DNA of 61,656 nucleotides, from the NCBI GenBank assembly GCA_021154325.1, contig JAJKIR010000211.1, positions 1-61,656 of the forward strand, given 5' to 3'. The notes under the pieces were generated by a model. That model saw only the letters and a program-made list of their open reading frames with translations, was not told the DNA's origin and made no database searches. The translations under genes were made by a program, and so were the position numbers. Positions 8,586-17,333 of this stretch are shown here, piece after piece. The stretch's first letter is position 1, and each line of letters opens with the position of its first letter. The stretch comes from Gemmatimonas sp. GTDB lineage: Bacteria > Gemmatimonadota > Gemmatimonadetes > Gemmatimonadales > Gemmatimonadaceae.

Positions 8586-8693
8586 AATCTGCCCGAATCG
8601 GCTATGGGGAAACAAGTGCGCACGCCAAAGCATCGCGCGACCCCGAATCCGACGCGCAATCAAAAACATGCAGCGGGTAACGTTCGGCACACG

Positions 8694-8760
8694 TTACTAC
8701 TAAGAGCATAGTTGACAGGATCGAGCATGCATCATAGTTTATTACTATCGGCATAGTAGC
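8694..8760 (+). promoter_or_regulatory. Promoter with BlaI-type operator dyads
   Basis: A -35-like TTGACA lies at 8712-8717, followed by AT-rich DNA. Three overlapping dyads of the same half-site are visible: ACTAC-7-ATAGT (8696-8712), ATAGT-5-ACTAT (8734-8748) and TACTAT-4-ATAGTA (8743-8758). Half-sites of the ACTA/TAGT type are typical for BlaI/MecI repressors, and the array sits directly upstream of the blaI-like start at 8768, so autoregulation is likely. Confidence 0.75.
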
Positions 8761-8767
8761 GAGGCCT

Positions 8768-9166
8768 ATGGACGAGGTCATGCTTGGTGACCGCGAGCTG
8801 GATGTGATGGGCGTGCTCTGGGAGCTTCGCTCCGGCACGGTCGCCGAGGTCCGTGAACGGCTGCCAGCGGAGCTGGCATACACGACGGTGCTCACGATTC
8901 TCCGCAATCTGGAGGAGAAGGGATTCGTCACGCACGACGTCGAAGGGCGGGCACACCGATACAAGCCGCGCGTTGCGCGGCAGGCGGCCCGACGGAGTGC
9001 CGTCGGGTGGGTCGTCCAGAAGCTCTTTCACGGTTCGGCGGAGCAGCTCCTCGCGCACCTCGTTGATGAGCGGAACCTCAGCGCCGAGGACTTTCAGCGC
9101 GTCCGTCGCACACTCGACGAGTCAGCGCGCGGCAAACGGCCCCCGCGGAAAGGAGATCGCCGATGA
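8768..9166 (+). CDS. BlaI/MecI-family transcriptional repressor
   Basis: This 132-residue winged-helix protein begins LGDRELDVMGVLWELRSGTV, with the recognition helix region TTVLTILRNLEEKGFVTHD and the wing GRAHRYKPRV, followed by a C-terminal dimerisation and cleavage region. The family represses its own operon until proteolysed through the partner M56 membrane peptidase. Its stop overlaps the start of that partner (ATGATG at 9163), and three dyads precede it. Confidence 0.93.
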   Translation: MDEVMLGDRELDVMGVLWELRSGTVAEVRERLPAELAYTTVLTILRNLEEKGFVTHDVEGRAHRYKPRVARQAARRSAVGWVVQKLFHGSAEQLLAHLVDERNLSAEDFQRVRRTLDESARGKRPPRKGDRR

Positions 9167-10470
9167 TGCTCGCCTGGATGGTATACGCAATTCTTTTCGT
9201 GGCAGCCGCTGGTGCTGCGGCTTGTGCACTGGAGAGAGCGGCGCGTGCGCTCGGACGTTCGACGCGCTTCGTCTGGATCGCGATTCTCTCCCTGTCAGTG
9301 CTCTGGCCAGCGTGGGCACTTGTGACTGCACTGCTCCCTGCGGTCGATCAGAGTTCAGCCGCCTCGCCAGCCATTCTGCCGACAGTCGTTATCGACGCGC
9401 GGCGGGGACTCATGGCAGCGTTCGTCGGCCGCCTAACGACAATCGGCCCCGGAACGTCATGGGTGCTTGTCATTTGCTGGTGCTCAGGCTCCATCATTCT
9501 TTTCGGACGACTGTTGCACGGCATGCGTAGTCTCGCTATGCAGAGGCGCGGATGGGTGCCTCGCAGCCTGGACGGCGTACCGGTGCTCGTCGCGGCCGAC
9601 ACCGGACCAGCTGTCGTCGGCATCCGCCGGCCCGAAGTGGTCATTCCAGAATGGGCGCTGTCATTGGAGGCTCCGCTTCGCGCGCTCGTGCTGCGTCATG
9701 AGCGTGAGCACGTGCGTGCGCGCGACACGCTGCCGCGACTCCTGGGCGCCATGACAACAGTCTTGTTTCCCTGGAATCCTGCGCTCTGGTGGCAAGCGAG
9801 CCGACTGGCACTCGCCATTGAAGTCGATTGCGATGCGCGGGTGCTGAATAGCGACACGCGCCGCGACCGCTACGGTCTGCTCTTACTCGCGATCGCCCAA
9901 CGACAGTCGCTCACAATGCTCGCGCCGGCCCTGTCTGAGCCGAGCTCACACCTGGAACGGAGGATCCGCGTTATGCAGCGCTCGCCATCCCGTCGCCCGG
10001 CACTCGTCGCAGTAATTTCTGCCACGGCCGCTATGATTGTTCTCGGACTGGCGTGCTCGGCGCCCACACCGGACGGGCCCCTGTCGCCTGGCTCTAAAAG
10101 CGCGGCGGAATTGGCTCGGCAGCCAGCCCGCGGACCCAAGGCGGAGCCGACTGCAATGAGCGCGGACCAGGCGTACTTCGAGTTCCAGGTCGAGAAGAAA
10201 GCAGCGCTCGCCACGCGTAGCGCTGCACCCCGATATCCGGATGCGCTTCGGGAACGGCATGTGGAGGGTGAAGTGCTCGCGCAGTTCGTCGTCGACGCAA
10301 CCGGCCGGCCCGAGGTAGGGACGTTCAAGGTGCTCAGGTCGAGCGACGAGCTGTTCGCCAGTGCGGTGAGGTCGGCGCTGACCGGTATGCGATTCAATCC
10401 TGCCGAGGTTGGCGGACGTGCTGTGAAGCAGGTGGTACAAATGCCGTTCGTGTTCTCGCTCTCGCACTGA
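9163..10470 (+). CDS. M56 (BlaR1-type) membrane metallopeptidase with C-terminal TonB-like domain
   Basis: The 435-residue product has three to four membrane helices in the N-terminal half, the zinc motif HEREH (HExxH; about 9698-9712, in VLRHEREHVRARDT), a further helix (LVAVISATAAMIVLGLACS) and then a Pro/Lys linker. The C-terminal ~80 residues are a TonB-C/energy-transducer-like domain (APRYPDALRERHVEGEV, FVVDATGRPEVGTFKVL, RFNPAEVGG) in place of the penicillin-binding sensor of BlaR1. Family logic: an extracytoplasmic signal activates the peptidase, BlaI is lost, and the operon is induced. The ligand is unknown; the TonB-like domain may sense the envelope. Confidence 0.9.
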   Translation: MMLAWMVYAILFVAAAGAAACALERAARALGRSTRFVWIAILSLSVLWPAWALVTALLPAVDQSSAASPAILPTVVIDARRGLMAAFVGRLTTIGPGTSWVLVICWCSGSIILFGRLLHGMRSLAMQRRGWVPRSLDGVPVLVAADTGPAVVGIRRPEVVIPEWALSLEAPLRALVLRHEREHVRARDTLPRLLGAMTTVLFPWNPALWWQASRLALAIEVDCDARVLNSDTRRDRYGLLLLAIAQRQSLTMLAPALSEPSSHLERRIRVMQRSPSRRPALVAVISATAAMIVLGLACSAPTPDGPLSPGSKSAAELARQPARGPKAEPTAMSADQAYFEFQVEKKAALATRSAAPRYPDALRERHVEGEVLAQFVVDATGRPEVGTFKVLRSSDELFASAVRSALTGMRFNPAEVGGRAVKQVVQMPFVFSLSH

Positions 10471-10482
10471 TTCCGGAACTCA

Positions 10483-12909
10483 TTAGTCACCGCGCAAAGC
10501 CGTGACTGGATCGACACGCGTTGCGCGGCGCGCTGGGACAAACGCCGCGCCAACACCAATAGCCAGCAACAACACCGCCGCGCCGCCGAGCGCGGCGGGA
10601 TCCAACGAGCTGACCTCGAAGAGCTGAGTCGCCAGCAGCCGACCGCCGAGCACCGACCCGACGAGACCAGCCACGGCACCTATGCCGATCACGGCGCCTG
10701 CCTCGAGCAGAACGAGCCGGTACACGTCGCGCGCGCCGGCTCCGAGCGCGATGCGAACGCCGATGTCTCGCGTCTGCTGCCTAACGGTCGCGGACATCAC
10801 GCCATAGAGCCCGATCGCGGACAGCAGCAACGCCACGAGACTGAACGCCGTCAACACCAGCGCGCTGAGTCGCGGCTGCGCGAGCGGCTCGTCGAGCAGC
10901 TCGTCCATCGTGCGGGCGTCGAACAGAACGAGACTCGGATCCACATCGCGGATCGCGGCGCGGAGGGCGGGCATCATCGTGCCTAACGCTCCCGTCGTGC
11001 GCACCGCCATGAGCCCGTTCCAGAATGGCTGCATCTGCTCCGTGTTGAAGTAGGCGACGGGACCCGTCTTCTTCAGCTCGCGAAAGTGCGTGTCCTCCGC
11101 GACGCCGACGACGGTGAAGCTGCCGCCCTTGGTCTGGTCGACGACCTGCTTTCCGAGCGCGTTCTGGCCGGGCCAGAACTGGCGTGCGAGCGATTCGTTC
11201 ACGACGACGACGGGGTCGGCGCCCTTGGTGTCCGAGGGGAGGAGACCGCGTCCTTTGCGGATCGGGATACCGAAGGTGCGGAAGTAGTCGGGTCCTACGA
11301 ATTCCCACGGGATGAACGGCGCGTTCTCGCGCTCCGCGGCCGGCAGCTCGGAGCGCACGAGCTTCATTATGTAGAGTGATTGGCCCTTGAATGGGTTGCT
11401 CTCGATCGGCGTCACTGCCACAACCCCTGGCGTCGCCTCGAGACGCTGGATGAGTTGCTTCGCTGCCGCGAAGACCTGGTCGTCGTTCGCGAAGTGGCTT
11501 TGCGGGCCTGTAAATGAAAGAATGGACAGGTGCTCGGGTCGGTAGCCGAGGTCCATCGACTCGAGGCGCAGCAGAGTGCGGACGAGCAGCGCGGCTCCGC
11601 TGAGCATAACGAGTGCGAGTGCCATCTGCGTCGCGACGAGCAAGCGTCGTCCGCGGCGCTTCGCGCGGGTCTCCGTGCCGGCTCGTACGTCGGCGCGCAG
11701 GAGCGCGTAAGAGCGCACGCGCGATCCCATGATGCTCGGCATCACGCCGAAGATCAGAGTTGCAAAGATGATAATCGCGGCCGTCGCGCCGAGTGGCGCG
11801 TTCGCGACGGTGAGCGCGTCGAGGCGTGGAAGCTCGGGCGGCGCGAGGATGCGAACGAGGCGGAGGAGGGCGACGGCGAGGAGGCAGCCGAGCGTTCCGC
11901 CGATCATGGCGACAATGGCGCTCTCGAGGAGGAAGAGACGTGCGACGTCGGCATGGCTCGCGCCGATAGCGTGGCGCACCGCGATCTCGCGCTCGCGCGC
12001 GCGGAGCCTGACGAGCATCAGGTTGCCGACGTTGACGCACGCGATGAGCAACAGGTGTCCCACGGCGAGCGTGAGCGCGACGAGGGTGGGCCGCGAGGCG
12101 CCGAGTACGGTGTCAACGAGCGACTGGGCTTCCATGCCCGAGACCTCGATGTGGAGCGGCTTCTGGCCGGGGCCCGGTGGTATTCCCGCGAATGGATTGA
12201 CGCGCTGGGTGAGCGCGAAGAGTCCCTGACGTGCCGTCTCGAGCGTCACGTTAGGCGCGAGCCGAGCGATGATGTCGACCTGGATCGTGCTTTCCGACGT
12301 CAGTGGAAGCCACGCGTCCGTGCCCGGTGGGTAGGTGAAGCCCGCCGGAAGCACGCCGACGATTCGCGCTCGCTGCTGCGTATATGGAATGATCAGTGTG
12401 TGTCCAACGGCGGTCGGATCACCTCTGAAGTAGCGCTGCCATGCGGTGTAGCTCAGGACGATGACCGGCGGTGCGCCGTGTTGGCCGTCTTCCGGTCGGA
12501 AGAGTCGGCCGAGTGCGGGGCGAATGCCGAGGACGTCGAAGTAATTGGATGAAGCGCCGACCGCGGCGAGGTTCAGCGTCGCGCTGCCGTCGATGAATGG
12601 CGCGGAGTTCGCGCCGACGTGGTGCGGGCCGCCCGCGGCACGAAAGAGCTGGGTGTCGCGGGCGATCTCGGCGAGATATGGGAGGGGAACGTCGAGGTGC
12701 GTGCCGCGCTTGTCGAGCGGGTGCATGACGATCAGCCGATTTTGTTGTGCTATCGGGAGGCCTTCGATGAGCACGACGTGATAGACCGTGTACATCGCGG
12801 CGGCCATGCCGATGCCGATCGCGAGGATGGCGCTCGTGGCGGCAACGAAGCCGGGGGAGCGCCGGAGGCTCCGAAGGGCAACGCGGAAATCGGCCACCAG
12901 TCTTTCCAT
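10483..12909 (-). CDS. ADOP-type (MacB/FtsX) orphan ABC permease
   Basis: An 808-residue permease with the duplicated MacB architecture: helix 1 near residue 20 (FVAATSAILAIGIGMAAAMYTV), a MacB periplasmic core domain (DVLGIRPALGRLF, VVILSYTAWQRYF), an FtsX triple-helix block near 280-400 (HLLLIACVNVGNLMLVRLRA, AREREIAVRHAIGAS), then a second copy ending in a final FtsX block (RQQTRDIGVRIALGAGARD, FVPARRATRVDPVTALRGD). No ABC ATPase gene is nearby, as is usual for ADOPs, and unlike three other copies here it has no PadR partner. It converges with the M56 gene (12 bases between stops). Substrate unknown. Confidence 0.93.
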   Translation of the reverse strand: MERLVADFRVALRSLRRSPGFVAATSAILAIGIGMAAAMYTVYHVVLIEGLPIAQQNRLIVMHPLDKRGTHLDVPLPYLAEIARDTQLFRAAGGPHHVGANSAPFIDGSATLNLAAVGASSNYFDVLGIRPALGRLFRPEDGQHGAPPVIVLSYTAWQRYFRGDPTAVGHTLIIPYTQQRARIVGVLPAGFTYPPGTDAWLPLTSESTIQVDIIARLAPNVTLETARQGLFALTQRVNPFAGIPPGPGQKPLHIEVSGMEAQSLVDTVLGASRPTLVALTLAVGHLLLIACVNVGNLMLVRLRAREREIAVRHAIGASHADVARLFLLESAIVAMIGGTLGCLLAVALLRLVRILAPPELPRLDALTVANAPLGATAAIIIFATLIFGVMPSIMGSRVRSYALLRADVRAGTETRAKRRGRRLLVATQMALALVMLSGAALLVRTLLRLESMDLGYRPEHLSILSFTGPQSHFANDDQVFAAAKQLIQRLEATPGVVAVTPIESNPFKGQSLYIMKLVRSELPAAERENAPFIPWEFVGPDYFRTFGIPIRKGRGLLPSDTKGADPVVVVNESLARQFWPGQNALGKQVVDQTKGGSFTVVGVAEDTHFRELKKTGPVAYFNTEQMQPFWNGLMAVRTTGALGTMMPALRAAIRDVDPSLVLFDARTMDELLDEPLAQPRLSALVLTAFSLVALLLSAIGLYGVMSATVRQQTRDIGVRIALGAGARDVYRLVLLEAGAVIGIGAVAGLVGSVLGGRLLATQLFEVSSLDPAALGGAAVLLLAIGVGAAFVPARRATRVDPVTALRGD

Positions 12910-12935
12910 GGTGTGATGCCTCGGTGTGCCTTAAG

Positions 12936-12982
12936 AGGGGCTGGCAAAGTGGAAAGTAGACACCCGAAGCTCGCCAGCCCCT
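12936..12982. promoter_or_regulatory. 10-bp inverted repeat in a divergent promoter region
   Basis: AGGGGCTGGC (12936-12945) and GCCAGCCCCT (12973-12982) are perfect inverted arms with a 27-base loop. They lie between the divergent permease (start 12909) and SRPBCC-like (start 13025) genes. It may be an operator or the base of an RNA hairpin in either leader; there is no U-tract in either direction, so it is not a normal terminator. Confidence 0.5.
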
Positions 12983-13024
12983 ATCTAATGACGGACTCAT
13001 CTCGGGCTCATAGAATGCTCCGCC

Positions 13025-13630
13025 ATGCTCCTCGACGACCTGATGCCCATTTATGACGTGGTCGAGCGTCATCACACCACGGTCCGGGCGGCGCCGGCCA
13101 CCGTCTTCGCGGCGATCAAGTCATTCGATCTGTCGGAGAGTTTTCTCACTCGCCTGCTCCTGTTCGTGCGCGCTGTACCCAGATGGCTCGTCGCAGCGGT
13201 GAAGTCCCCGTCGGCGGCGCTCACGGAGTTGCGCGCGCGCCGCGCCGAGCTGCGTTTGGCGGATATGGAGCGCGTTGGATTCAAGGTAGTCGCCGAGGAC
13301 GCGCCGAAGGAGCTGGTCATCGGAGTGCTCGGGAAGTTCTGGACCGTGGAAGGCGACCGGCGCCCTGACGTTACTGCCACCGCCTTTGCCGCTGGCCCGC
13401 CGCGAGGCTATGCGCTCGCGGGCTGGAACTTCACCGTGGAGGCCCATGACAATGGCAGTAGCGAGCTGCGTACCGAAACGCGGGTATGGTGCGCGGACGA
13501 TGTGCGGCTCAAGTTTAGAGTCTACTGGCTCGTGATTCGTCCGGGCAGCGGCCTGATACGCCACGAGATCCTCCGAGCGATTCGCCGCAATGCCGAGGCC
13601 CGTGCTTCATCGGGGCTCAAAGGTGGCTGA
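13025..13630 (+). CDS. SRPBCC-like (START/Bet v1 fold) protein
   Basis: The 201-residue protein opens with a pattern typical of SRPBCC ligand-binding proteins: VVERHHTTVRAAPATVFAAI (first strand and helix), a central region (RVGFKVVAEDAPKELVIGVL-like), and a long C-terminal helix (SGLIRHEILRAIRRNAEARA). This suggests binding of a hydrophobic small molecule in the cytoplasm. It is divergent from the ADOP permease gene across a region with a 10-bp inverted repeat. Specific function unknown. Confidence 0.66.
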   Translation: MLLDDLMPIYDVVERHHTTVRAAPATVFAAIKSFDLSESFLTRLLLFVRAVPRWLVAAVKSPSAALTELRARRAELRLADMERVGFKVVAEDAPKELVIGVLGKFWTVEGDRRPDVTATAFAAGPPRGYALAGWNFTVEAHDNGSSELRTETRVWCADDVRLKFRVYWLVIRPGSGLIRHEILRAIRRNAEARASSGLKGG

Positions 13631-13682
13631 CGGACATCGCCTGATGCCAGTCCGTCACCCGTGATGCGTGCAGCTCACGGGT
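13628..13682. terminator. Two tandem hairpins between convergent genes
   Basis: Hairpin 1: TGACGGAC (13628-13635) pairs with GTCCGTCA (13650-13657) and contains the stop codon of the SRPBCC-like gene. Hairpin 2: ACCCGTGA (13657-13664) pairs with TCACGGGT (13675-13682). They separate two convergent genes (13630 and 13726) and could end transcription from either side, but no clear T-tract follows, so this is tentative. Confidence 0.45.
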
Positions 13683-13725
13683 CGCACCCATTTCTGACGC
13701 GCCACTTCGGGCGCCGTGGCCCCGG

Positions 13726-16401
13726 CTAGTGAATCGTTCGTTGTCGCAGCAGCGCCGGCCAGTTCTGAACCACGCCAATCTGAATGCGAGCATCTGTTGA
13801 CCGGATAACGAGTAGCTCCCGTCCGTTTGGAAAGATGTCGTAGTTGGCGACGTCACGACCAACATACACGTCTTTGAACAGGCTATCACGACGGGCAACG
13901 CGGGGCGCCGGAGTTGTTGCTATGGCAGCACGCATGAAATATCCCGCCCCGCGGTAAAACAGAGACTTGCCATCGCGACTCCACACGGGTTCAGTGCCTC
14001 CCGTCGTCGAAACTTGGATACGTCGTCCGAACGGCAACGGCCGCACGTAAATCTCCTCACGGTGCGTTTCACTGCCTACATAAGCGAGGAGCTTACCATC
14101 AGGTGAAATTCGTGGCTCTCTGTCGGTAGATTGCGCGGAGAGTAACGGACGCATCGCGCTGGGAGTGTCGAGCGGCACGAGCAGGAGCGGGTTCTGCTGG
14201 GCCCCACTGAGCGCGACGATGGCGTACGTATGTGGGGGGCCGAACGTCACACTGTGCGTGTTTGCGGGAACGTTGAATAACTCCGTAGCGGGCGAGCTTC
14301 CATCCCACGCCTGACTCACGAGGTGCCTGGGCGCTGTGACCGTGGGCGTATCGAGGCGAAAGTAGAACAGGCGCTGTCCATCGGAGCTCCACGCGAGCGG
14401 TCGGATTCCCGAAAAGTTCGTCGTTAGGCGTGAGAACGAGTGGGTGGTCAAGTCGTACGTCCCAACGTCCCAGCTGCGAAGTCCAGTACTGAGCTCGAGG
14501 GCAACGATCCGTCCGCTAGGCGAGAGACGAGGCCATGCGTAGTGTGCCGTGTCGATCACAGTGGGGCGCGACGGCAGCTGACCTGCGATGCCGCTCAGTG
14601 GGTGCGAGTGACCGTCGACACCAGCGGCAACCAGACTGAGAGTGCTCGGCGCTACGCTGCGATACGCCGCGTGTCCGTCGAAGGAAGTTACGATATTATA
14701 AACCGTGTCTCGGAGGATCGGGACCTCGGGTCCGACGAGCTTCAACGATTGAAGCGAAAAGGGTGCACTTACGATGAGCTTCCCGTGTTGATATACGATA
14801 TAGCCTGCGGAGTAATTGGCGTTTAAGCGAGGCTCGCCATCGCTCTCCGGTTCTGTCAACCTGCTGATCTTTCCGTCGCTGAGAGAGACAAGCCCAAGCT
14901 GGTAGTCGTAGGGGGAACGGGTGGGGCTCAAATTCATGAGAATGGCGAGCCCGCCAGGAAGTGCCTGGGTGGGCTCCATCGTACTGATTCCTTTGCGCGC
15001 ATCCACGTGCGCTATAATCTCGGACGCACCGCCGTCGGAACTCACACGTTCGATCCCGCGGTGAGAATTGAAGATCACCTCATTGCGATCCGTCCAGACG
15101 CCGCAGCCGGCGGTGGAATCCACGAGGACGACTGGTAGACCGCCCCCCAGTGAGATCTTGAGTAGTCGGTCACCAACCGCAAAGACGAGCCAGCGGCCAT
15201 CTGGAGAAAACGACGGGCAGCCAGCGCCTTCAGTATGGGCTAGTACGTGTGGCACCGGGTCTTCGAGCCGACGTACGACGAGCACCTGCGCTGGATCCGC
15301 GACGTAGGCGAGGGCGCTCCCGTCAGATGCTAGTGCGAGGGTTCGGTCGAAGAATAAATTCGTGATGTTGACTGATCCGAAAGGTGGAAGGCTCTCCGGT
15401 AGCGCCAGGATGTGCCATGTCAGGGGCGCGAGCGGCGGCGTGCGTAGCCAGAGGCCTAACGACGCAAGTGACACACCGAAGAGCAGACCGGCGGCAAAAA
15501 AGAAAGCACGCTGTCGGACTCTCCAGGGCTCCGCGAAGGTAAGAGTGGGAACCTGCGCGGCCCTGATGCGGCTGCCACCAGTAAGCGCGTCCGCGAACGC
15601 CCCAGCCGTTGGCCAGCGATCGGCCGGAACCTTCTCCAGTCCCCGCGCAATCGCATCAGCCACATGCCCCGGAACGTTCGGCCTGGCGATTCGCACCGAT
15701 GGAACCGGCTCGGTGATCACGCGGGCGATGATCGACTGCGACGAATGGCCGCGATGCGGGGGGTCGCCCGTGAGCATTTCATAAAGTATGGCCGCAAGCG
15801 AATACACGTCGGTCCGGCCATCGATAACGCGGTCGCCCGTCGCCTGCTCCGGTGACATATAGCTCGGAGTGCCCAGCGAAATACCCGACTCGGTAATGCG
15901 CTCACCAGCGGCGCGCTTCACGGCGAGCGCGATGCCAAAGTCGGCGAGCATCGGCTCGCCACGCTGCAGTAGGATGTTTTCCGGCTTCAGATCCCGATGG
16001 ATCACGCCGTGGGCATGTGCGTAGTCGAGAGCACCGGCAATTGAAGCGCCGAGGTGCACCGCGTCGTCGATCGAGAGTTGGATGTCGCGCTGAAGACGGG
16101 CGCGTAGCGATTCACCGTCAACGTACGGCATGACGTAGAACAGCAACCCGTCTACTTCTCCGCTGTCAAAGAGCGGGAGAAGGTTCGGGTGTTGCAGGTT
16201 CGCGGTCACTCGGATCTCCTCGAGAAAGCGGGTGACGCCGAGGATGGCACCGAGGTCGGGGTTCAACACTTTGAGCGCGACGAGGCGATCGTGACGTAGA
16301 TCGTGTGCCTGATACACGACCGCCATGCCGCCGCTTCCGATCTCGCGCTCGATGCGGTAGCGACCCGCGAGTCCGGCGTTGAGCTGCTCGGCCACCTGCA
16401 T
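13726..16401 (-). CDS. Membrane-anchored Ser/Thr protein kinase with C-terminal WD40-like (TolB) propeller
   Basis: Start chosen at ATG 16401 because AGGAGG lies five bases upstream on the minus strand; a longer frame to 16701 adds non-kinase sequence. The 891-residue product has a Hanks-type kinase domain in the first ~270 residues: GSGGMAVVYQAHD, the lysine of VALKVL, HRDLKPENIL, ADFGIA and GTPSYMSPEQA. One membrane helix follows near residue 290 (AFFFAAGLLFGVSLASLGLWL). The remaining ~580 residues form an extracytoplasmic propeller with repeated SPDGRWL/SSDGQRLFYF/SRDGKSLFYR blades. The family senses extracytoplasmic conditions and phosphorylates cytoplasmic targets; ligand unknown. Confidence 0.94.
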   Translation of the reverse strand: MQVAEQLNAGLAGRYRIEREIGSGGMAVVYQAHDLRHDRLVALKVLNPDLGAILGVTRFLEEIRVTANLQHPNLLPLFDSGEVDGLLFYVMPYVDGESLRARLQRDIQLSIDDAVHLGASIAGALDYAHAHGVIHRDLKPENILLQRGEPMLADFGIALAVKRAAGERITESGISLGTPSYMSPEQATGDRVIDGRTDVYSLAAILYEMLTGDPPHRGHSSQSIIARVITEPVPSVRIARPNVPGHVADAIARGLEKVPADRWPTAGAFADALTGGSRIRAAQVPTLTFAEPWRVRQRAFFFAAGLLFGVSLASLGLWLRTPPLAPLTWHILALPESLPPFGSVNITNLFFDRTLALASDGSALAYVADPAQVLVVRRLEDPVPHVLAHTEGAGCPSFSPDGRWLVFAVGDRLLKISLGGGLPVVLVDSTAGCGVWTDRNEVIFNSHRGIERVSSDGGASEIIAHVDARKGISTMEPTQALPGGLAILMNLSPTRSPYDYQLGLVSLSDGKISRLTEPESDGEPRLNANYSAGYIVYQHGKLIVSAPFSLQSLKLVGPEVPILRDTVYNIVTSFDGHAAYRSVAPSTLSLVAAGVDGHSHPLSGIAGQLPSRPTVIDTAHYAWPRLSPSGRIVALELSTGLRSWDVGTYDLTTHSFSRLTTNFSGIRPLAWSSDGQRLFYFRLDTPTVTAPRHLVSQAWDGSSPATELFNVPANTHSVTFGPPHTYAIVALSGAQQNPLLLVPLDTPSAMRPLLSAQSTDREPRISPDGKLLAYVGSETHREEIYVRPLPFGRRIQVSTTGGTEPVWSRDGKSLFYRGAGYFMRAAIATTPAPRVARRDSLFKDVYVGRDVANYDIFPNGRELLVIRSTDARIQIGVVQNWPALLRQRTIH

Positions 16402-16588
16402 GGCAGCCTCCTGAGGCGGAGAAGAACAACCTGTTGCTGGTTTGCCGTCGGCGCCAGAGGCTCGTGAAGAAGAGCCAGGCCCCATCGGTCGAGATCGCGG
16501 CACCGAACTGAATTCTTTCGAGTTCATTAATTCCAGCAGATGGCGCATCGGCTGCCGTGTGCCGTTCACTCGGTGGGAGACGTAGCGG

Positions 16589-16860
16589 TCATCCCCGTCC
16601 ATGCCCTCGGGGGCGCCCGTCGGAACTGATGAGCATGAGCGACTCGTCAGGCGTCGCCAAGACGTTGGTCTCGCTGCCGAGCCATTGGATCGGTGCGCCA
16701 CCAGCTAGTAATCCCCCGTTGCAAGGATTACGAGATCGCCGACGACGACGGGACGTGAGCGCAGAATCTTGTTGCGGCTGGAACCAGAGCTGGCGCGTCC
16801 AGTCGCGTGCGCCGGTCGGATCACCGCAGCCGAGGAGTGCCGCGAAAACCGGATCTGACA
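16589..16860 (-). pseudogene. Remnant of a beta-propeller-type gene
   Basis: The minus strand encodes protein-like fragments without a start: GCGDPTGARDWTRQLWFQPQ, then (after a change of frame) KILRSRPVVVGDLVILATG, then (back in the first frame) GGAPIQWLGSETNVLATPDE and SLMLISSDG. A TAA lies just before the first fragment and a TGA at 16589. The pieces read as the C-terminal end of a propeller or quinoprotein-like protein with two compensating frameshifts. Family assignment is weak. Between it and the kinase start (16402-16588) I see nothing convincing. Confidence 0.42.
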
Positions 16861-16913
16861 GTTAACAACTCTTGAAACGACGCGCGCCCTCGCTCGAGGG
16901 CGAGGGCAACAGC

Positions 16914-17128
16914 TAAACGGCCCGCCGGCACCGTCGGGCCATTCAGTTTCTAGATCCTGCGCACTTCGGCGGCACAGCTCAATACGACTGGACGCATCCG
17001 CCCTTGTGCTGTCGAAGGCATTACTTCACAGCGACTGCACCAGGACCGCACCCGTGCTGAAGCTGACCGCGGCCGTGGCGTCCTGACCGCAGGCGATGCA
17101 GGCGCACTTGTCACCGTTCTCGCGGAGG
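16914..17128 (-). pseudogene. Duplicated 3' fragment of the HExxE lipoprotein gene (22372), with its terminator
   Basis: This stretch parallels 22308-22520 closely: both contain AAACGGCCCGCCG, GCCATTCAGTTTCTA, ATCCTGCGCACTTCGGCGGC, GACTGGACGCATCCGCC, CACAGCGACTGCACC and CAGGCGCACTTGTCACCGTT in the same order. It carries the terminator hairpin (here imperfect) and about 50 codons of the C-terminus, with indels, and then stops matching near 17128. It is therefore a decayed partial duplicate, not a functional gene. Confidence 0.8.
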
Positions 17129-17129
17129 C

Positions 17130-17333
17130 CCACCAAGTGGGGCGCCGGCGGAAGCGAGGGCCGACGTCGCCGCGGCCGACGCCCTGCGCGGCCGCGGCGC
17201 CCAGCTCGAGACATCGGCGTTGCGCCACGAGCTCGCGGCGCTGCGGGCGCAGTTGGAGGAATTCACACGCCAGCTCAGCCAGAGGCAACTGTTGTCTAAT
17301 ACCAGCATTGGCATGCCGCAGCTCGCCCGCTAA
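17130..17333 (+). pseudogene. 3' remnant of a coiled-coil gene
   Basis: In the frame ending with TAA at 17331 the DNA encodes EARADVAAADALRG, QLETSALRHELAALRAQLEE and FTRQLSQRQLLSNTSIG, a clear heptad-type helix ending in a short tail. The frame upstream runs without a start into the duplicated fragment of the opposite strand, so only the C-terminal ~60 residues survive. A chimeric junction lies near 17128-17140. Confidence 0.5.

Noticed and set aside
16402..16701. N-terminal 100-residue extension of the Ser/Thr kinase
   Set aside because: AGGAGG precedes the ATG at 16401, and the extension is Ser/Arg-rich with no domain.
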